From JAVHQB01 sp049299915 (GTDB lineage: Bacteria > Patescibacteriota > Minisyncoccia > UBA6257 > JAVHQB01): DNA of 9,462 nt. The notes under the pieces were generated by a model. That model searched no databases, was not told where the DNA came from, and was given only the letters and a program-made list of their open reading frames with translations. Position numbers and translations under genes: made by a program. Below, piece after piece: positions 5,918-9,462 of the stretch (the stretch's first letter is position 1; every line of letters starts with the position of its first letter). Location of the stretch: contig JBAQYG010000042.1 in assembly GCA_049299915.1 (NCBI GenBank), positions 1 through 9,462 on the forward strand, written 5' to 3'.

Positions 5918-6853
5918 CTAATGAGCTATTTTTTGTAAGGCTTCCATTAAATCTTGAGGAAGAGGAGCGAAAAAAGAATAGTGGGTATTATCAAGTGTGA
6001 ATTCAAGTCTTGAGGCATGCAGAAATTGTCTTTTTAAACCTAAATCATCAAGGTTGGATCCATAAACTCTATCTCCAGCCACTGGCCTTCCTATAGTTAA
6101 TAGGTGCACCCTGATTTGGTGAGTCCTTCCAGTTAAAGGTATAATTTTTAATAAACTATATTTGTTTTTGTATTCATGAAGAACATGATATTCAGTGTAG
6201 GCTTCTCTAATTTTTAATCCTTCTGCTAATTCATCTTGCTTGGCTCGTCTAAACTTGCCAAATGTTTTTGCTCTTGTTAGGGGGTAGTTGATATGGCCAT
6301 CCTTATCATTAAAAATGCCTATAGCTAAGGCTAGATAATTTTTTTGGAGTAGATGGGCTTTAAAAATATGTTTCAATTTCAAAAATGTATCTTGGTTTTT
6401 GGCTACAACCATGACTCCGGAAGTATCTTTATCTAATCTATGAACTATTCCAGGGCGGAGTGGGTCTTCACCTACTTCTCGAATACTGGGGAAAGCATAG
6501 AGAAGATAATTTACTAAAGTATTATCAGTGATATTACTTAAAGAGGGGTGGACACCTAAACCAGCCGGCTTATTAATAGCAATTAAATTTTGATCTTCGT
6601 AAATTATATCGAGTTTACCCTTAATAGGTTCGACAACAAATAATTCTTTCTTTTTCTCTAATTGATCGACTAAAATAATATCATTGTTTCTTACCAAATA
6701 TTTAGGCTTAACAGCTTTCCCATTTACAGTAATATTGCCGTTGTCGATAGCTTCTATGATTTGATTACGGCTAAACTCACTAAGCTCCTTTTTCAAGTAG
6801 ACATCTAGACGCCTAGTCATATTCTCGTTCTCTACTTTTATTTCTTTCTTCAT
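5918..6853 (-). CDS. rluD: Pseudouridine synthase, RluC/RluD type (RluA family)
   Basis: The 311-aa enzyme has an N-terminal S4 RNA-binding domain (about 14-75, RRLDVYLKKELSEFSRNQII) and a RluA-family catalytic domain (about 80-300). The catalytic Asp is Asp141 in GIVHRLDKDTSG, with later motifs TGRTHQIRVHL and GRPVAGDRVYG. These enzymes turn uridines of 23S rRNA into pseudouridine; RluD acts on the helix 69 loop, RluC elsewhere, and I cannot separate them from sequence alone. I chose ATG 6853 (MKKEIKVEN). An upstream in-frame ATG at 6880 would add MAIFCLNEF but lies within the terminator hairpin of tRNA-Val. No Shine-Dalgarno and no clear promoter fit in the 15 nt between hairpin and start, so expression may depend on readthrough. 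The stop is TAG. Confidence 0.93.
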   Translation of the reverse strand: MKKEIKVENENMTRRLDVYLKKELSEFSRNQIIEAIDNGNITVNGKAVKPKYLVRNNDIILVDQLEKKKELFVVEPIKGKLDIIYEDQNLIAINKPAGLGVHPSLSNITDNTLVNYLLYAFPSIREVGEDPLRPGIVHRLDKDTSGVMVVAKNQDTFLKLKHIFKAHLLQKNYLALAIGIFNDKDGHINYPLTRAKTFGKFRRAKQDELAEGLKIREAYTEYHVLHEYKNKYSLLKIIPLTGRTHQIRVHLLTIGRPVAGDRVYGSNLDDLGLKRQFLHASRLEFTLDNTHYSFFAPLPQDLMEALQKIAH

Positions 6854-6868
6854 GAATTCATTTAAACA

Positions 6869-6893
6869 AAAAATGGCCATTTAAGCCATTTTT
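6869..6893 (-). terminator. Intrinsic terminator after tRNA-Val
   Basis: AAAAATGGC (6869-6877) and GCCATTTTT (6885-6893) form a 9-bp perfect stem with a 7-nt loop. In the minus direction it is followed by a T-run reaching 6868. It lies 5 nt after tRNA-Val and 15 nt before the rluD start, so it ends the tRNA transcript or limits readthrough into rluD. The A/T symmetry would also let it act on the plus strand, where no gene needs it. Confidence 0.75.
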
Positions 6894-6898
6894 ATTAG

Positions 6899-6970
6899 TG
6901 GGCGGCACAGGACTCGGACCCGTAGCCTTTTCTACGTCAAAGAAACGCTCTACCTTTGAGCTAGCCGCCC
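6899..6970 (-). tRNA. trnV-GAC: tRNA-Val (anticodon GAC)
   Basis: The 72-nt gene folds completely: acceptor GGGCGGC/GCCGCCC (7 bp), D-stem GCTC/GAGC with a short 7-nt loop, anticodon stem TTTCT/AGAAA with loop TTGACGT, variable loop AGGCT, and T-stem ACGGG/CCTGT with loop TCCGAGT. The anticodon GAC reads GUC and GUU. The discriminator is A; no CCA is encoded (CTA follows). Position 55 of the T-loop is C in place of the near-universal T. The first 10 bases overlap the end of the upstream HTH gene. No clear own promoter is visible, so it may be transcribed with that gene. Confidence 0.94.
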
Positions 6971-7659
6971 AGATACTCATCACTTACTTTTGTACAAAAT
7001 ATTTCACTGAGATTTATCAATTTTCTTTGGATTGCTACATTACCGCAACGAATCAAGCAAACGCCTTTATAGTATGGATATGTTTTTGAACCAATAGTCC
7101 TCTTATCTAAATTGATATAATCAAAATTATTACGTGGTATATGTAGTTCTTTAGACCAAAATCGTTTTATTTTTTCAGGATCTTGGTCAGCCCTTAAACT
7201 TAACTGACATTTTACCTTTTTAAGATCAAAATTGTAAAGCGTTTTTAACGAAGCCAGGAAAAACTTTAAAATCAAAGGATCCGAACTACCCATCGATGTT
7301 TCTATTTTTTTCTTTGTCCCTTCGCCCATATACAGAATGGCTAACGCTAATTCAAGAATATTTTTATCGGCAATATCCACACATTCCAATGTTTTTAACG
7401 CTTGGTTTTTTGCCTCTTGTAATCTATTGATTTTTTGAGCTTTGTGCCATAACGCTGCCTCTTTACGAGCCCCTACTAAAGCGTTATTTCGGCTTTCAAT
7501 CAATTTTGTCTTTTGTTGCTGTGACAACCTTACTTTTTTGAACCATCCACTAAGAGTAGAGCGAGGTATTCCTAAACGACGTTCTATTTTTCCAATAGAT
7601 AATCCTTGCCCCCGAAGTTTTATAGCCTTGGGCTTTAATTCTATCCACCTTGATTTCAT
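6961..7659 (-). CDS. HTH protein with LAGLIDADG-like segment, ending inside tRNA-Val
   Basis: The 232-aa product begins with a helix-turn-helix (about 8-43, LRGQGLSIGKIERRLGIPRS then TLSGWFKKV) of the kind found in resolvases and transposases. A basic helical region follows (44-90). From residue 103, LELALAILYMGEGTKKK and SSDPLILKFFLASL resemble a degenerate LAGLIDADG motif plus the following region of homing-endonuclease-like proteins, and RADQDPEKIKRFW fits the same kind of domain. DNA binding is well supported; nuclease activity is inference, because the motif is degenerate. The gene sits between two tRNA genes: its start is 84 nt after tRNA-Ile, and its last codons GGC GGC TAG are tRNA-Val bases 2-10. 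Start ATG 7659 lies in a palindrome and directly at the predicted transcription start, so the mRNA is probably leaderless. It may be a mobile or domesticated tRNA-adjacent gene. Confidence 0.85.
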   Translation of the reverse strand: MKSRWIELKPKAIKLRGQGLSIGKIERRLGIPRSTLSGWFKKVRLSQQQKTKLIESRNNALVGARKEAALWHKAQKINRLQEAKNQALKTLECVDIADKNILELALAILYMGEGTKKKIETSMGSSDPLILKFFLASLKTLYNFDLKKVKCQLSLRADQDPEKIKRFWSKELHIPRNNFDYINLDKRTIGSKTYPYYKGVCLIRCGNVAIQRKLINLSEIFCTKVSDEYLGG

Positions 7660-7669
7660 GTATACATGA
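7656..7669. promoter_or_regulatory. 14-bp palindrome over start codon and -10: operator candidate
   Basis: TCATGTATACATGA is a perfect 14-bp palindrome. It spans the ATG of the HTH gene (7659-7657), the predicted transcription start and four bases of the -10 box (7671-7666). A dimeric HTH protein bound here would block its own promoter; autoregulation is inference. Confidence 0.5.
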
Positions 7670-7695
7670 TACCATCAGTAGTACTAATTTGTAAA
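7666..7695 (-). promoter_or_regulatory. Promoter of the HTH gene (leaderless)
   Basis: On the minus strand TTTACA (7695-7690), an 18-nt spacer, and TATCAT (7671-7666) preceded by TGG, an extended -10. The expected start falls 7 nt after the -10, at the A of ATG 7659, so the transcript would have no leader. Confidence 0.6.
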
Positions 7696-7743
7696 GGAGC
7701 TGCTATCACATAAACTAAACCTTTCTATTAATCAAGCAAAGTG

Positions 7744-7817
7744 TGGGCGTGATAGGATTCGGACCTATGACCCCTGCTTTATAAGAGCAATGCTCTAACC
7801 AGCTGAGCTACACGCCC
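7744..7817 (-). tRNA. trnI-UAU: tRNA-Ile (anticodon UAU)
   Basis: The 74-nt gene folds completely: acceptor GGGCGTG/CACGCCC (7 bp), D-stem GCTC/GAGC with loop AGCTGGTTA, anticodon stem TTGCT/AGCAG (one G-T pair) with loop CTTATAA, variable loop GGGTC, and T-stem ATAGG/CCTAT with loop TCCGAAT. The anticodon TAT reads the isoleucine codon AUA; A37 and the A discriminator fit isoleucine. Most bacteria read AUA with a CAU tRNA modified by TilS, so a UAU anticodon is rare. Position 55 is C, not T. No CCA is encoded. It begins 29 nt after the ftsH stop with no terminator between, so it is probably transcribed with ftsH. Confidence 0.92.
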
Positions 7818-7846
7818 ACGGACAAACCGTCCAGTATCTTACTATT

Positions 7847-9462
7847 TTAAGCTTTTTTTGGCAAGATAGTTTTAACTATTTCTTCAAACTCTTCTTTCTC
7901 TAAAGTTTCTTTCTTTATCAATTCTTGAGCAAGGATTTCCAGAATACTCAAATTTTCTCTCAATAATTTTTCTGCTTGTTTATGAGCATCATCTATTAAC
8001 TTTTTAATTTCACTGTCTATAATTTGAGCAGTTTGTTCGGAATAAGTTTTCTCGGTCGATAAATCTCTTCCTAGAAAAAGCATAGTTTCTGATTTTCCTA
8101 GAGATAAGGGCCCTAACTTATCACTCATACCATAACGAGTGACTAAATTATGGGCTAGAGCTGTGGCCACTTCTAAATCATTAGAAGCACCGGTGGAAAC
8201 TTCTTTAAAAATAATTTCTTCAGCAGTATAACCACCAAGAAGAGTAACTAATTCAGCTTTGAATTCAGACTTAGCTTTGAAATGCCTATCTTCATTAGGC
8301 ATTTTTAAAGTATAACCAGCTGCTTGACCGCGGCTAATTATAGAAATCTTTCTTACTGTATCAAATTCAGGATAAAAAGCGGTGAGAAGAGAGTGACCAG
8401 CCTCATGATAAGCAGTAATCTTTTTCTCCTTATCGCTGAAGACGGCACTTCTTCTTTCTGGGCCGAGAATAACTTTTTCAATTGATTCAAGGATATCGGT
8501 ATTATTGATAGATTTTTGGCTTCTTCTTGCAGCCAAAATTGCAGCTTCATTCATTAAATTAGCTAATTCAGCCCCCGAAAAGCCAGGAGTTCTTTCTGCC
8601 ACTTGTCTTAAATTTACATTGGTTCCTAAAGTTTTGCCCTGAGCATGAATTTTAAGAATCTCTTCACGATCATTAATACTGGGTAAATCTAAAGCCACTC
8701 TTCTATCGAACCTTCCTGGTCTAAGTAATGCCTGATCTAAAACATCTGGCCTATTAGTGGCTGCTATTACTATTACGTTAGTGGAACGATCAAAGCCGTC
8801 CATCTCTACAAGAATTTGATTCAAAGTCTGCTCTCTTTCATCGTGTCCACCCCCCATTCCAGACCCTCGCTCTCTTCCCACTGCATCAATTTCATCTATA
8901 AAAATTATAGAAGGAGACATTTTTTTAGCGAGGGCAAACAAGTCCCTTACTCTTGAAGCACCCACTCCAACAAACATTTCAACGAATTCAGAAGCAGACA
9001 CATGGAAGAAGGGGACTTGTGCTTCTCCGGCAACGGCTCGAGCTAAAAGAGTTTTTCCTGAGCCAGGTGCACCGATCATTAAAACCCCTCTTGGAATTTT
9101 AGCTCCTAAATCTTGGAATTTCTTAGGATTTTTTAGAAATTCTACTACTTCAGCCAATTCTTCTTTTGCTTCTTTAAGTCCAGCAACATCTTTGAAAGTT
9201 ATACTATCTTTATCAGGGGTAAAAAATCTAACGTTGGCTTTCCCAAAAGAAAATACTTGCATAGCTCCTTTTTCACTTTGTCTAGTTAAGCTTTTAAAAA
9301 GAAGAAATACTAATCCTACAGGAAGAAGAACTTGCAGGAACATAACTACTATTTCCCAGAAATTTGAATTATTAACCGTAACGTTAAGATTATTAATGGC
9401 TTGATCGGTTACCCCCAATCCTTTCAGGGTTTCTATTATTGATACCCCTGTTTCTTTAGAGG
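7847..9462 (-). CDS. ftsH: ATP-dependent zinc metalloprotease FtsH, N-terminus cut off by window edge
   Basis: The frame is open to the right edge, so 537 codons are the C-terminal part; the TTG at 9418 is not a real start, since in-frame codons continue upstream of it. The visible part begins in the extracytoplasmic domain, then has the second membrane helix (FWEIVVMFLQVLLPVGLVFL). The AAA+ domain has Walker A GAPGSGKT (9050-9073), the pore motif MFVGVG, Walker B IIFIDEIDAVGR, and arginine fingers in RPGRFDRR. The protease domain has the zinc site HEAGH (8393-8407) and the third ligand Asp in GASNDLEVAT (8177-8179). FtsH is a membrane hexamer that degrades misfolded membrane proteins and short-lived cytoplasmic regulators. 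All catalytic residues are present. The C-terminal helix (KLIDDAHKQAEKLLRENL) is a probable coiled coil. The stop is followed by tRNA-Ile in the same direction. Confidence 0.96.
   Translation of the reverse strand, partial: SKETGVSIIETLKGLGVTDQAINNLNVTVNNSNFWEIVVMFLQVLLPVGLVFLLFKSLTRQSEKGAMQVFSFGKANVRFFTPDKDSITFKDVAGLKEAKEELAEVVEFLKNPKKFQDLGAKIPRGVLMIGAPGSGKTLLARAVAGEAQVPFFHVSASEFVEMFVGVGASRVRDLFALAKKMSPSIIFIDEIDAVGRERGSGMGGGHDEREQTLNQILVEMDGFDRSTNVIVIAATNRPDVLDQALLRPGRFDRRVALDLPSINDREEILKIHAQGKTLGTNVNLRQVAERTPGFSGAELANLMNEAAILAARRSQKSINNTDILESIEKVILGPERRSAVFSDKEKKITAYHEAGHSLLTAFYPEFDTVRKISIISRGQAAGYTLKMPNEDRHFKAKSEFKAELVTLLGGYTAEEIIFKEVSTGASNDLEVATALAHNLVTRYGMSDKLGPLSLGKSETMLFLGRDLSTEKTYSEQTAQIIDSEIKKLIDDAHKQAEKLLRENLSILEILAQELIKKETLEKEEFEEIVKTILPKKA

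Noticed and set aside
5746..6000. Plus-strand 84-aa open frame
   Set aside because: It spans the antisense of rplS and rluD and their promoter gap; no domain or start signal.
7820..7832. GGAC/GTCC hairpin between ftsH and tRNA-Ile
   Set aside because: The stem is only 4 bp and no U-tract follows, so it is not a convincing terminator.
8353..8550. Minus-strand 65-aa open frame inside ftsH
   Set aside because: It is another frame of ftsH, whose protease motifs lie in the same place.
1..9462. Recoding of UGA (Gly) as in Gracilibacteria
   Set aside because: All domains are intact without reading through any UGA, and the nine visible stops are TAA or TAG. Absence of UGA stops among nine genes is not by itself strong.

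Overview
The window looks like a fragment of a Candidate Phyla Radiation (Patescibacteria, Parcubacteria-like) chromosome. The reasons are AT-rich DNA, tRNA genes without an encoded CCA, almost no Shine-Dalgarno sequences, and several small exported or membrane proteins of kinds common in these genomes. This placement is inference from gene content. UGA behaves as an ordinary unused stop: no gene needs readthrough of UGA, which argues against the UGA-Gly code of Gracilibacteria and SR1.

Left part (1-3024), cell surface. A partial minus-strand gene for a secreted Cys-rich protein (1-619) and a plus-strand pair diverge from a promoter-rich gap (620-861). The pair is a membrane-anchored CAP/SCP-domain protein and, 6 nt later, a membrane-anchored sortase. 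Both carry Thr-rich stalks. A bidirectional terminator (3000-3024) closes this block.

Middle (3023-5837), all minus strand. Reading in the direction of transcription: rplS (ribosomal protein L19) with its own promoter and terminator, tRNA-Leu(GAG), a four-helix membrane protein with paired-Cys motifs on the outer face, an unrecognised helical protein with an acidic tract, and an HtrA-type serine protease without a membrane anchor.

Right part (5918-9462), all minus strand. In transcription order: the C-terminal 537 codons of ftsH, tRNA-Ile with a UAU anticodon, a helix-turn-helix protein with a LAGLIDADG-like segment, tRNA-Val(GAC), a terminator, and an RluC/RluD-type pseudouridine synthase. 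The HTH gene ends inside tRNA-Val: its UAG stop is tRNA bases 8-10. Its start codon lies in a 14-bp perfect palindrome next to an extended -10 promoter that predicts a leaderless mRNA.

How the genes fit together: FtsH and HtrA are quality-control proteases. L19, RluD and the tRNAs serve translation. The CAP protein, sortase and Cys-rich protein belong to the cell surface. The most unusual items are the HTH/tRNA-Val overlap with its palindromic start, the tRNA-Ile(UAU), the C at position 55 of two tRNA T-loops, and the stalked sortase paired with a stalked CAP protein.
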